IMG/VR virus record: IMGVR_UViG_3300036715_000838
Location: 1 to 25,546 of that record
Reading direction: 5' to 3' (one strand)
DNA: 25,546 bases
DNA from: a virus
Below the pieces are notes generated by a model. That model ran no database searches, was not told the origin of the DNA, and saw only the letters and a program-made list of their open reading frames with translations. Both the position numbers and the translations under genes were made by a program. Position 1 is the first letter of the stretch; each line of letters opens with the position of its first letter. This document shows positions 1 to 5,876 of this stretch, in pieces.

Positions 1-861
1 GGTGCTGGCCTGCAAGCGGATGACAAGCAGTTCGCGCAACCCGGCCGGCAGGTCGAGGTCGGCAATGCGCCGTTCCAGCGTGCTCTGCTGCATGTCCGGC
101 AGGTCGATGCCGTAGGCCGCGGCCAAGTGGCGCAGCAGCGCGTCGCGCTGGGTGGCCGCCTGCACCTCGCCCGCGGTCAGTTCGTTGGTGCGGTGGGCGA
201 GCACCTTCTGCGCGCGCTCCACGGCGCGGATGGCCGCGTGTGTGAGGTCAAGGTCAACCCAAAAGCCCCGGTCGTTGATCGCCTGGTCGAGGTGCCACAA
301 GGCAAGTTCGTCGCCCTGGTAGTTCCAAGCTGGCAGCTTCTCGTTGATAGCGCGCATGGCCTCGATGTCCAGCGCGGCGTACTCCACGAACTTTGCCCAC
401 TCGGCGGGGTGCGTTTCGCGCGTGGCACGGCGCAACTTGCTGGTGGCTGGGCGGGGCTTGCACAGCAAAAGAATCAAAGTCCTGCCGGCCTTGTCCTTGG
501 CCTTGTCGGTGGGTATCTTGAGGATGTCGCATAGATCGCCCAGCGAGCCCGGCAGCGAGTGTGCCAGGGCCTTGACCATCGTGTCGCGCCAGCGGGCTAC
601 CGGCAGGTGGTAGCCGTTATGACAAAGCACCGTGCGGTCAAAGTGGGAATTGTGGGCGTAGAGCACCACGGCCGGGTCGTCTAGCGCGTTGGCCAGTTCT
701 GCCGGCATGGGGGTGCCAGTGGTCAAGTCCCACACCTTCACCGGGCCGTCGTCTAGCGCGTAGGCAAAAAGCATTATTTCCACGTGCTCGGCGTAGGCGT
801 GGGTGCCGTTGGTGATGGGCACTTCGCAGTAGGTTTCGAGGTCAAGCCAAAGGATCGTCAT
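1..861 (-). CDS. Phage DNA polymerase I (family A), N-terminal part; runs off the window
   Basis: The frame is open from an ATG at 861 to base 1, giving 287 residues of a longer protein. The 3'-5' exonuclease domain is visible in order: Exo I LDLET (D7, E9), Exo II YAHNSHFD (N71, D75) and Exo III YAALDIEAM (Y161, D165). Residues from about 180 (PAWNYQGDELALWHLDQAIN) start the linker and thumb typical of phage Pol I proteins. The polymerase motifs A, B and C must lie outside the window. It should replicate the phage genome together with the DUF2815 and DUF2800 proteins encoded upstream in the same operon, a common phage replication set. An AT-rich GGAAAAG lies before the start and serves as a modest ribosome binding site. 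A long RNA hairpin (877-921) precedes it, so this gene may be expressed differently from the rest of the operon. Confidence 0.93.
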   Translation of the reverse strand, partial: MTILWLDLETYCEVPITNGTHAYAEHVEIMLFAYALDDGPVKVWDLTTGTPMPAELANALDDPAVVLYAHNSHFDRTVLCHNGYHLPVARWRDTMVKALAHSLPGSLGDLCDILKIPTDKAKDKAGRTLILLLCKPRPATSKLRRATRETHPAEWAKFVEYAALDIEAMRAINEKLPAWNYQGDELALWHLDQAINDRGFWVDLDLTHAAIRAVERAQKVLAHRTNELTAGEVQAATQRDALLRHLAAAYGIDLPDMQQSTLERRIADLDLPAGLRELLVIRLQAST

Positions 862-876
862 GTTCTTTTCCGTGTT

Positions 877-921
877 CGCTTTGGCAAGGGCGTGCGCTGA
901 ATTCACACCCTTGCCAAAACG
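877..921 (-). promoter_or_regulatory. Long RNA hairpin in the leader of the DNA polymerase gene
   Basis: Bases 904-921 pair with 877-894 around a 9-nt loop. In the minus-strand transcript the helix is 18 bp without interruption, counting two G-U wobbles (919/879 and 907/891). On the plus strand those two positions would be A-C mismatches, so the structure belongs to the leftward mRNA. It ends 15 nt before the polymerase start codon. Possible roles are RNase III processing of the polycistronic message or control of polymerase translation; neither can be decided from sequence. Confidence 0.7.
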
Positions 922-939
922 CCCGGCCCGAAGGCCGGG
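916..939 (-). terminator. UUCG-tetraloop hairpin, likely partial terminator
   Basis: On the minus strand CCCGGCC-TTCG-GGCCGGG forms a 7-bp GC stem closed by the very stable C(UUCG)G tetraloop, followed by CG and TTTT. It lies just after the stop codon of the 951-1157 gene. The U-run is short and two bases late, so termination is probably incomplete and would lower polymerase expression. It abuts the longer hairpin at 877-921. Confidence 0.55.
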
Positions 940-950
940 GCTTAGGGTGG

Positions 951-1157
951 TCAATGCGGAATTTCGTCGGCCCCAGCGACTACCAGATTTGGGCCTGTAT
1001 TTTCGAGTACCGAATGGATCGCGTTGAGGGCCACCGCGCCGAGTTTTTCGGCTTCGGTGAATTTGGCTTTCGGCCCGACGATGCGGGGTTCGGTAACGAG
1101 ATTGACCCCGACCGAACCGTCCGGCATGTCTTGCACCTGGATGACGATGAGCGCCAT
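951..1157 (-). CDS. Small phage protein of unknown function (68 aa)
   Basis: I do not recognise a family. The ATG at 1157 is 2 nt past the stop codon of the DUF2815 gene and GAGGA in the end of that gene can serve as ribosome binding site, so translation is probably coupled. The N-terminal half (MALIVIQVQDMPDGSVGVNLVTEPRIVG) has the alternating pattern of a beta hairpin, and the second half (FTEAEKLGAVALNAIHSVLENTG) looks like one amphipathic helix. The position between the single-strand binding protein and DNA polymerase suggests a small replication accessory protein, but this rests on context only. The gene is followed by the UUCG hairpin. Confidence 0.75.
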   Translation of the reverse strand: MALIVIQVQDMPDGSVGVNLVTEPRIVGPKAKFTEAEKLGAVALNAIHSVLENTGPNLVVAGADEIPH

Positions 1158-1159
1158 GG

Positions 1160-1708
1160 TTAAACCAAGTCCTCGGCGGCTGCGCCTTCGGCAATGTCAT
1201 CGAACTCATCCTCGCTTGCGGCACCGCCACCTACGAAGGCTTCGCCGTCCTTCAGGAACTGAACACCACGCAGGCTGGCGTTCACACGCTTGCCGTAGCT
1301 GTTGTCCTGCGCCCACATTTCAATGCTGGCGTTCACAAAGCAGCCGGAGTAGGGCTTTCCGTCCCTCTCGGTGAGCGGGCTCTTGTCCCTATCGATGACC
1401 AGCGGCCGGGTGGTGGAACGGGCGGAAACGTACAGGTTGCCTTGAAAGCCGTCATAGTTAGACTTGAGGTCGCCGTCATGCAGGGCTACCTTGTCCTGGG
1501 CACGCATTTGCTTGAGCACGGCCTCGGCCTTGGCACCCCACTTTTCCTCGGCGGCCTGCTCGATCGCCTTCTCGATCGCCTTCACTTGCGGGTCAGCCGG
1601 GTCGATCTGGAAGCAGGCGGAAAATTCCGGCTTGCCTTCACCGTTCACGGTCTCAGCGTCGAAAAGAACCGGGAATGCAAGCCGGACGTTGTTCAGTTTC
1701 AGTTTCAT
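1160..1708 (-). CDS. DUF2815 / Enc34-type single-stranded DNA-binding protein
   Basis: The 182-residue protein starts MKLKLNNVRLAFPVLFDAE and contains FSACFQIDPADPQ, NLYVSARS and YSGCFVNASIEMWAQDN, the pattern of the DUF2815 family (phage Enc34 single-stranded DNA-binding protein). The family has an OB fold and binds single-stranded DNA at the replication fork. The C-terminus is strongly acidic (EDEFDDIAEGAAAEDLV), as in other SSBs where the tail recruits partner proteins. A strong ribosome binding site AAGGAG lies 7 nt before the ATG and overlaps the end of the preceding 55-aa gene. Flanking DUF2800 and DNA polymerase genes support a replication and recombination role. Confidence 0.9.
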   Translation of the reverse strand: MKLKLNNVRLAFPVLFDAETVNGEGKPEFSACFQIDPADPQVKAIEKAIEQAAEEKWGAKAEAVLKQMRAQDKVALHDGDLKSNYDGFQGNLYVSARSTTRPLVIDRDKSPLTERDGKPYSGCFVNASIEMWAQDNSYGKRVNASLRGVQFLKDGEAFVGGGAASEDEFDDIAEGAAAEDLV

Positions 1709-1712
1709 GGTG

Positions 1713-1880
1713 TTACTCCTTAAAAAATTGGGGGTAATGACGCTTGACCCGCTCTGTGGCTTTCTCTATGGCTTTCACCCTGGCGAGCGGGTCATGCCCG
1801 GGGATCGGGGCTTGTGCCGCCTGTTGCAGTCGCCGCACGGCTTCCTGTGGTAGCACTTTAGCAGGCGGCAGGTTCTTCAC
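1713..1880 (-). CDS. Small basic protein of unknown function (55 aa, GTG start)
   Basis: This short frame fills the gap between the DUF2800 and DUF2815 genes. Its GTG start overlaps the DUF2800 stop codon in a GTGA arrangement, and its stop codon sits in the DUF2815 ribosome binding region (AAGGAGTAA), so it is coupled at both ends. The protein begins [20 protein letters not shown] and ends with a basic helix, [18 protein letters not shown], then QFFKE. No family is recognised. A basic helical peptide between a nuclease and an SSB could bind DNA or one of those proteins; that is inference. Its neat junctions are the main evidence that it is real. Confidence 0.72.
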   Translation of the reverse strand: MKNLPPAKVLPQEAVRRLQQAAQAPIPGHDPLARVKAIEKATERVKRHYPQFFKE

Positions 1881-3118
1881 ATCAGTTCCTCTGCCGTCAC
1901 GTTGTCGAATTCGTCGGCAGTGGCCTGAACAACAATGGCCGGCCGCTTGTCAGTAGCCGGGGCGACGCTGGGCTTGCCGTCCGATTGGGTAATGAGTTCC
2001 TGCAACTTCGGCCACTGGCGCGGCCCGATGACGCCAGCCTTGTGCAGCTTGTCGGCGGTGGTCGGGGAAATCAGCGAGAAGTCGTACATTTCTTCCAGCT
2101 TCAGGCGCATGGACTTCATGGTGGCTTCGACTTCCTTATCGTCGGCCCAACGGCGGGCGCCGCGCCGGCCTTCGACCAGCTTGTAGCCCGGCACCGGACG
2201 GCCAGCCAGCAGTTCGGCCTCGGCCTTGGCGCGGATGGCCTTACACCATGCTTCGATTAGATCAACCGCGGGCAGCAGGTTGCCCAAGGTGGCGTTGTCG
2301 AAGGCGCGCTCGGCGGCGTGCTCAAGTTGTGGGGCCACCGGCCGGGCGACATCGACAAAATCGTCGGCTACGGCGGAGAGCACGTTCTCGGTCAGCGCCG
2401 GGCAGATGGCCTTAGCACGGCAGAACCGGCATTGATCGTTGCCTGGGGCCAGGTAGTCGTCAAATCGGCCTCCATGCGTCCGACCAAGATGGAGCTCTAC
2501 GGCCGCGAAGCAGCGATGGGCCTTGACATGGACAGCCTCGCCGAACTCGCGCAGGTCCGGCACGCTGCGCACCCACTCGCTGATATGGTCGAGGCGAGGT
2601 TGCACGATGACGACGCGCGCGGTGTGGAAGTCGCCGAGAAAATCAAACTCGGTGAGCGCGGCCAGGGCGTAAATACACAACTGCTCGTTGTTCTCGGCGT
2701 CGACCTTGACGCCTCGGCCATACTTCAAATCGACGATGACCATTTCGTTGCCTGCTAGGATGACGGCGTCAGACGTGCCCTTTGCGTCTGCCTCGCCGGT
2801 AATGCCTTCAATGCTCAAGCGCTGCTCGACCATGAGTTCTCCACCTATGCTGCGCACGTAGTCGAGGTATTTCTGCACGTGGCCGGCCATATCGTCGGTG
2901 ACTTCCCAGCCTCTGCCATTTACCTGGATGACGCGGCCCAGGTAGGCGGAGGCATCGTTGCCGGCGGTCAATGCCATGGCGGCCAGTTCATGCGCAGCGG
3001 TGCCCTCGTCGGCGAATTCGCTGGATACGTCCAGGCACGTTGCCTCAAGGGCTACGCTGCCGGGGCAGTGTAGCCAACGGTGTGCGCTGCTGGGTGAGAG
3101 TTTTGCGTGCCCGCTCAT
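1877..3118 (-). CDS. DUF2800 PD-(D/E)XK nuclease, Cas4/RecB-like with iron-sulfur cysteines
   Basis: The 413-residue protein opens with [17 protein letters not shown], the family hallmark. The nuclease core is visible as [12 protein letters not shown] (D117), [10 protein letters not shown] (D130, K132) and [12 protein letters not shown] (Q146, Y150). Four cysteines, C18, C230, C233 and C239 ([12 protein letters not shown]), match the iron-sulfur cluster arrangement of Cas4 and AddB-type nucleases. The family is found in phage replication cassettes with DUF2815 and Pol I and is expected to process DNA ends for recombination or replication. GAGG lies 7 nt before the ATG, which overlaps the stop codon of the repeat-protein gene in an ATGA junction. 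Beyond about residue 270 the protein is a less conserved helical region ending in an acidic stretch ([13 protein letters not shown]). Confidence 0.9.
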   Translation of the reverse strand: MSGHAKLSPSSAHRWLHCPGSVALEATCLDVSSEFADEGTAAHELAAMALTAGNDASAYLGRVIQVNGRGWEVTDDMAGHVQKYLDYVRSIGGELMVEQRLSIEGITGEADAKGTSDAVILAGNEMVIVDLKYGRGVKVDAENNEQLCIYALAALTEFDFLGDFHTARVVIVQPRLDHISEWVRSVPDLREFGEAVHVKAHRCFAAVELHLGRTHGGRFDDYLAPGNDQCRFCRAKAICPALTENVLSAVADDFVDVARPVAPQLEHAAERAFDNATLGNLLPAVDLIEAWCKAIRAKAEAELLAGRPVPGYKLVEGRRGARRWADDKEVEATMKSMRLKLEEMYDFSLISPTTADKLHKAGVIGPRQWPKLQELITQSDGKPSVAPATDKRPAIVVQATADEFDNVTAEELM

Positions 3119-4461
3119 TTTGCAACCTCGCTTTCATTTTCAACCTCTACGAATTCGCCATAGGCATCGAGGGTGTACCAGGTGTCAGGCTTGATGCAGC
3201 CTTCACCCACTATGCTTGCGCGGACATGGACCAGGCGACCGCTATCCTCGTCGCGGTAGACGAGGACGATTGCGCTGCCATCGGTAGCGCGGGCGCGCCC
3301 TTGGATGCCAAGCGATGCCGCGACTGAATCAGCGCCTTTCATATCGGCCTTTGAGTAGTCGGCCGTGTTCACGGCCGCCGAGCGGCTGCCCGTGTTCGTG
3401 GCCGTCGAGTAGCTGCCAGTGTTCAGGGCCGTCGAACGGCTGCCCATGTTCACGGCCACTGAGTAGCTGCCAGTATTCAGGGCCGTCGAGCGGTAGCCCT
3501 CGTTCCTGGCCGTTGAGTAGCTGCCATTGTTCGTGGCCGTCGAGCGGTAGCCCGTGTTCGTGGCCATCGAGCGGTATCCTGTATTCGTAGCCTTTGAGTA
3601 GTCGCCCGTGTTAGTGGCCTTTGAGTAGTCGCCCGTGTTCACAGCCACCGACCGGGCGCCCGTGTTCGTGGCAACCGAACGGTCGCCCATGTTCGCGGCC
3701 GCCGAGCGGTTGCCCGTGTTTAGTGCCGTCGAGTAGTCGCCCGCGTTCGCGGCCGTCGAGCGGTAGCCCTCGTTCATGGCAACCGAACGGTCGCCCGCGT
3801 TCACGGCCGCTGAATAGCTGCCAGTGTTCGCGGCCGTCGAGTAGCTGCCATTGTTCGTGGCCGTCGAGTAGCTGCCAGTGTTCATGGCCACCGAACGGTC
3901 GCCCATGTTCACGGCCACTGAGTAGCTGCCAGTATTCGTGGCCGCTGAGTAGCTGCCAGTATTCAGGGCCGTCGAACGGTAGCCTGCGTTCGTGGCCTCC
4001 GAACGGTCGCCCATGTTCACTGCCGCCGAGTAGCTGTCAGTGTTAACAGCAGCCGACGGGTTGCCCCTAACGAGGGCCTGCTCGGTGGTCTTGTCCAGCT
4101 TGACAAGTACCCAATCCACGGCGCGGGCGGCCAACACCGGAAGGCCGATTTCAGCCTCTACGGTAATGGCCGAGCTTGCGATATTGCAATCGCAATCGCT
4201 CCGGCTAATTTGGCCGGACGCCTTTACCACTGCGAACCGACTACCTGTCGGTGGGTAGTAGCTTAAAACATCGAGCGGGTACTCGCAGGAGTGGAATCCC
4301 GACTCGCCGGCTTTCGCCTCTTCTTCGCCTTCCAGCTCGTAGGTCTTGCCGACCTCGAACTGTGTGCCGCGATATTGCGGGGATTGATTGAATCCCATGT
4401 ATGCCGTGACGACTTCGGTAGTGGGCTGCGCTTTGGTGCGCTTCTTGGTGGTGGTGGTCAT
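3115..4461 (-). CDS. DUF7666-like protein with 27 nine-residue repeats
   Basis: The 448-residue protein has three parts. Residues 18-135 ([61 protein letters not shown]) match the DUF7666 type seen in many prophages. Residues 140-382 are 27 consecutive nine-residue repeats, consensus N-x-G-(S/D/Y)-(Y/R)-S-x-A-x. The C-terminus ([17 protein letters not shown]) is a short conserved tail. Regular Asn, Gly, Ser and Ala positions suggest a beta-helix or stacked-loop fold with an Asn ladder. Function is unknown; location in the early replication operon argues against a tail fibre. Its stop codon overlaps the DUF2800 start. Only GGGG serves as a weak ribosome binding site. Confidence 0.8.
   Translation of the reverse strand: MTTTTKKRTKAQPTTEVVTAYMGFNQSPQYRGTQFEVGKTYELEGEEEAKAGESGFHSCEYPLDVLSYYPPTGSRFAVVKASGQISRSDCDCNIASSAITVEAEIGLPVLAARAVDWVLVKLDKTTEQALVRGNPSAAVNTDSYSAAVNMGDRSEATNAGYRSTALNTGSYSAATNTGSYSVAVNMGDRSVAMNTGSYSTATNNGSYSTAANTGSYSAAVNAGDRSVAMNEGYRSTAANAGDYSTALNTGNRSAAANMGDRSVATNTGARSVAVNTGDYSKATNTGDYSKATNTGYRSMATNTGYRSTATNNGSYSTARNEGYRSTALNTGSYSVAVNMGSRSTALNTGSYSTATNTGSRSAAVNTADYSKADMKGADSVAASLGIQGRARATDGSAIVLVYRDEDSGRLVHVRASIVGEGCIKPDTWYTLDAYGEFVEVENESEVAK
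3316..4044 (-). repeat. 27 tandem 27-bp coding repeats
   Basis: The repeat region of the DUF7666-like gene has a strict 27-bp period (nine codons) with no insertions across 27 units. Adjacent units differ in synonymous and non-synonymous ways; two neighbours (NTGDYSKAT twice) are identical in protein, suggesting a recent duplication. Variation concentrates at the residues after G (S, D, Y, N or A, then Y or R). Confidence 0.9.
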
Positions 4462-4464
4462 GGA

Positions 4465-4926
4465 TCAGACCCCCGCTTCTTCGCAAGCAGAGATGACGGC
4501 AGCGAACTGCTCGGGCTTCACGTCGGGCAACTTGGTGGCGCCGAACCGGGCGAGCACGGCGATGGCGACCTCGCGGTTTTTGGCGCGGACCAGCTTGGTA
4601 ACGGCGTCGGCGGTGGCCTGGTAGGTCGGCGCATCGGCCGGGGGGTTGGCGTGGCCGTGCAAGGGCTTCTCGGCTTCGGCGGCCTTTTCCTCGGCCTTTT
4701 CCTCGGCCTTTTCCTCGGCCTTTTCCTCGGCCTTTTCCTCGGCTTTCGGTTCGGTCCTGGCGGCTTCCTTCTTCGTGGTGGTGGTGGTGGCCTTGCCTTT
4801 TGCTTCTACGGTTTCGGCGACGTGGGTGGGCGTCGCCTTGGGCGGCTCAATGCCGCCGACGTTGAGGGCGGCCATAACAGCATTAAGCTGGGCCAGATTG
4901 TTGATAGTTAAGGTGACGGGGAACAT
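4465..4926 (-). CDS. Phage protein with EEKA repeat linker (153 aa), function unknown
   Basis: The protein has an N-terminal segment (MFPVTLTINNLAQLNAVMAALNV), a charged low-complexity linker at about residues 40-88 (KATTTTTKKE, then five EEKA units), and a C-terminal helical domain (VTKLVRAKNREVAIAVLARFGATKLPDVKPEQFAAVISACEEAGV). Both ends recur in phage proteins of unknown function that lie in early operons. The linker would be flexible or a charged single helix joining two small domains. AGGAG lies 7 nt upstream and overlaps the stop of the preceding gene. A protein-interaction or DNA-binding accessory role is possible but unsupported. Confidence 0.78.
   Translation of the reverse strand: MFPVTLTINNLAQLNAVMAALNVGGIEPPKATPTHVAETVEAKGKATTTTTKKEAARTEPKAEEKAEEKAEEKAEEKAEEKAAEAEKPLHGHANPPADAPTYQATADAVTKLVRAKNREVAIAVLARFGATKLPDVKPEQFAAVISACEEAGV
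4681..4740. repeat. Five perfect 12-bp coding repeats (ggccttttcctc)
   Basis: Five identical 12-bp units follow each other without change and encode EEKA on the minus strand. Because each unit is four codons, gain or loss of units by slippage would keep the frame and only change linker length. Confidence 0.93.
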
Positions 4927-4930
4927 TGAC

Positions 4931-5317
4931 TTACTCCTGTGTGGTTAAGAGGTCAGATAGGCGGGTGAAAACATCCCCCGCGTCCTCGATAAGGTCGCGG
5001 AATTTCTTTGCAAGGTCGAGTTCAGCCTTGAGGGATTCGGGATCTTCGATGCCTGCTTTGGCGATGGTATTCAGCAGGGCAACCGTGGTATCGGTGTTCT
5101 GGATCAGGGCATCGCCCAGGGCCCTGATGTCTTTGACCTCGAAGTCGAAATATTCAACGACTCCTTTTAGTTCGTCGTTCCTCTCATCGAGTAGCGCCTC
5201 GAATCGGGCTAGCAATTCTATTTCAGCGGCCGACGAGGTGAGCGGGTCGAGTTCGGCGTGGACGGACGCAACCAAGTGGCGGTCGTCCATCGACTTCATC
5301 AGTTGGGCGGTCATCAT
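4931..5317 (-). CDS. Acidic helical phage protein of unknown function (128 aa)
   Basis: An upstream in-frame start at 5398 is possible, but the ATG at 5317 is preferred: it overlaps the stop codon of the 43-aa gene (ATGA) and has GGAG 8 nt upstream. The protein (MMTAQLMKSMDDRHLV...) is acidic and nearly all helical, with segments AAEIELLARFEALLDERND, DFEVKDIRALGDALIQNTD and LKAELDLAKKFRDLIEDAGDVFTRLSDLL, suggesting a coiled-coil or helical bundle. No family is recognised. It is an early-operon gene and probably an accessory or host-interaction protein. Confidence 0.78.
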   Translation of the reverse strand: MMTAQLMKSMDDRHLVASVHAELDPLTSSAAEIELLARFEALLDERNDELKGVVEYFDFEVKDIRALGDALIQNTDTTVALLNTIAKAGIEDPESLKAELDLAKKFRDLIEDAGDVFTRLSDLLTTQE

Positions 5318-5445
5318 TTGGCGCGCTCCAACAGGGAGAGCCCGATGCAGATGGCGTCGCAGGGGTGCGACGCGATGATGGTCAGGTCGAGGCCGCAACC
5401 TCGAACGCGGTACAGCCGACCAGGAATCAGGGGGGTGGCAATCAT
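5314..5445 (-). CDS. Small protein (43 aa), first gene of the leftward operon
   Basis: The ATG at 5445 has AGGA 7 nt upstream and lies about 40 nt inside the predicted leftward transcript. The protein begins MIATPLIPGRLYRVRGCGLD, continues LTIIASHPCDAICIGLSLL and ends ERAK. It could be a small beta-rich domain; similar short proteins with a GRxYRVRG start occur in prophages, function unknown. Three cysteines (C17, C29, C33) could bind metal, although spacing is not a standard motif. Its stop codon overlaps the next start (ATGA), which supports it being a real gene. Confidence 0.72.
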   Translation of the reverse strand: MIATPLIPGRLYRVRGCGLDLTIIASHPCDAICIGLSLLERAK

Positions 5446-5478
5446 CGTTACGTCCTTTCGTTGGGTGGCTCAGGACGA

Positions 5479-5507
5479 ATATTAGCGATACGCGAATAAC
5501 TGGTCAA
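5479..5507 (-). promoter_or_regulatory. Leftward early promoter (PL-like)
   Basis: On the minus strand TTGACC (5507-5502), a 17-bp spacer and TAATAT (5484-5479) form a near-consensus sigma70 promoter. It is the only strong promoter upstream of the first leftward gene at 5445, so it should drive the whole replication operon. A pseudo-palindrome overlaps its spacer and -10. Confidence 0.82.
5480..5498. promoter_or_regulatory. Operator-like pseudo-palindrome over the leftward promoter
   Basis: TATTAGCG-ATA-CGCGAATA is an inverted repeat with 7 of 8 arm positions matching. It covers the -10 and most of the spacer of the leftward promoter, the normal place for a repressor site. A related but more degenerate sequence lies at the same place in the rightward promoter (about 5586-5603). 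The adjacent Cro/YdaS-like protein is the obvious candidate to bind both. Confidence 0.55.
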
Positions 5508-5576
5508 TAGCGCGCCGCAAATATTTTTTGGGCAAGAAAAAGCCCACCATCGGGCGCGCTGCAAAAATCGGAGCTA

Positions 5577-5604
5577 TTGACAAGGATTTGCATATTGCTA
5601 GTAT
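5577..5604 (+). promoter_or_regulatory. Rightward early promoter (PR-like)
   Basis: A perfect TTGACA (5577-5582), a 16-bp spacer and TAGTAT (5599-5604) precede the regulator gene; the leader would be about 25 nt. The region 5573-5604 resembles an inverted copy of the leftward promoter: both start GCTATTGAC and match at about 15 of 20 positions through spacer and -10. Confidence 0.75.
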
Positions 5605-5636
5605 GAAGCGGTTTTTATTCTTGATTGGAAACCGAT

Positions 5637-5876
5637 ATGGACATTGACACCTACCTTGAACAGGGCGGCAACGGCGCCGCCACCCAGCTTGCCAAACAAA
5701 TAGGGGTTCACCCCGTGCTTGTCAGCCAGTGGCGCAACGGCTCGCGCCAAGTGCCTGCCGCGCGCTGCCCCGACATCGAGCGCGCTACGGGCGGCGTCGT
5801 GCGCTGCGAGGATTTGCGCCCGGAAGTGGACTGGAACTATCTGCGCACCTCCGGAGACTTCGAGGTGGTGCGATGA
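5637..5876 (+). CDS. Cro/YdaS-like helix-turn-helix regulator
   Basis: The 79-residue protein starts MDIDTYLEQGGNGAATQLAK and carries a helix-turn-helix (TQLAKQIGVHPVLVSQWRNGSRQVPAARCPDIERATGG), the pattern of the YdaS/Cro family of phage regulators; the conserved ending CEDLRPEVDW is also typical. An in-frame TTG at 5625 is possible, but the ATG at 5637 fits the family start better; GGAAA upstream is a weak ribosome binding site. It is the first gene of the rightward early transcript and faces a divergent operon, the classic position of Cro. It probably represses one or both promoters at 5479-5604. No CI-like partner is in the window. The stop codon overlaps the primase start (ATGA). Confidence 0.85.
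   Translation: MDIDTYLEQGGNGAATQLAKQIGVHPVLVSQWRNGSRQVPAARCPDIERATGGVVRCEDLRPEVDWNYLRTSGDFEVVR

Noticed and set aside
3316-4044. CRISPR array (repeats of 27 bp)
   Set aside because: Units are contiguous with no spacers and keep a reading frame throughout; this is a coding tandem repeat.
3315-4046. Two plus-strand frames giving Cys/Pro/Ser-rich repeats opposite the 27-bp array
   Set aside because: They are the reverse reading of the tandem repeats. The minus-strand frame spans the whole gene with conserved non-repeat ends and couples to its neighbour.
5537-5555. Minus-strand GCCC-GATGGT-GGGC followed by five T, as a terminator
   Set aside because: The stem has only 4 bp and there is no leftward gene just upstream of it; it is probably one of the repeats between the divergent promoters.
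5729-5872. N-terminal extension of the primase in frame from 5729
   Set aside because: It overlaps the regulator gene in another frame and gives an Arg/Ala-rich shadow sequence; the ATG at 5873 makes a normal ATGA junction.
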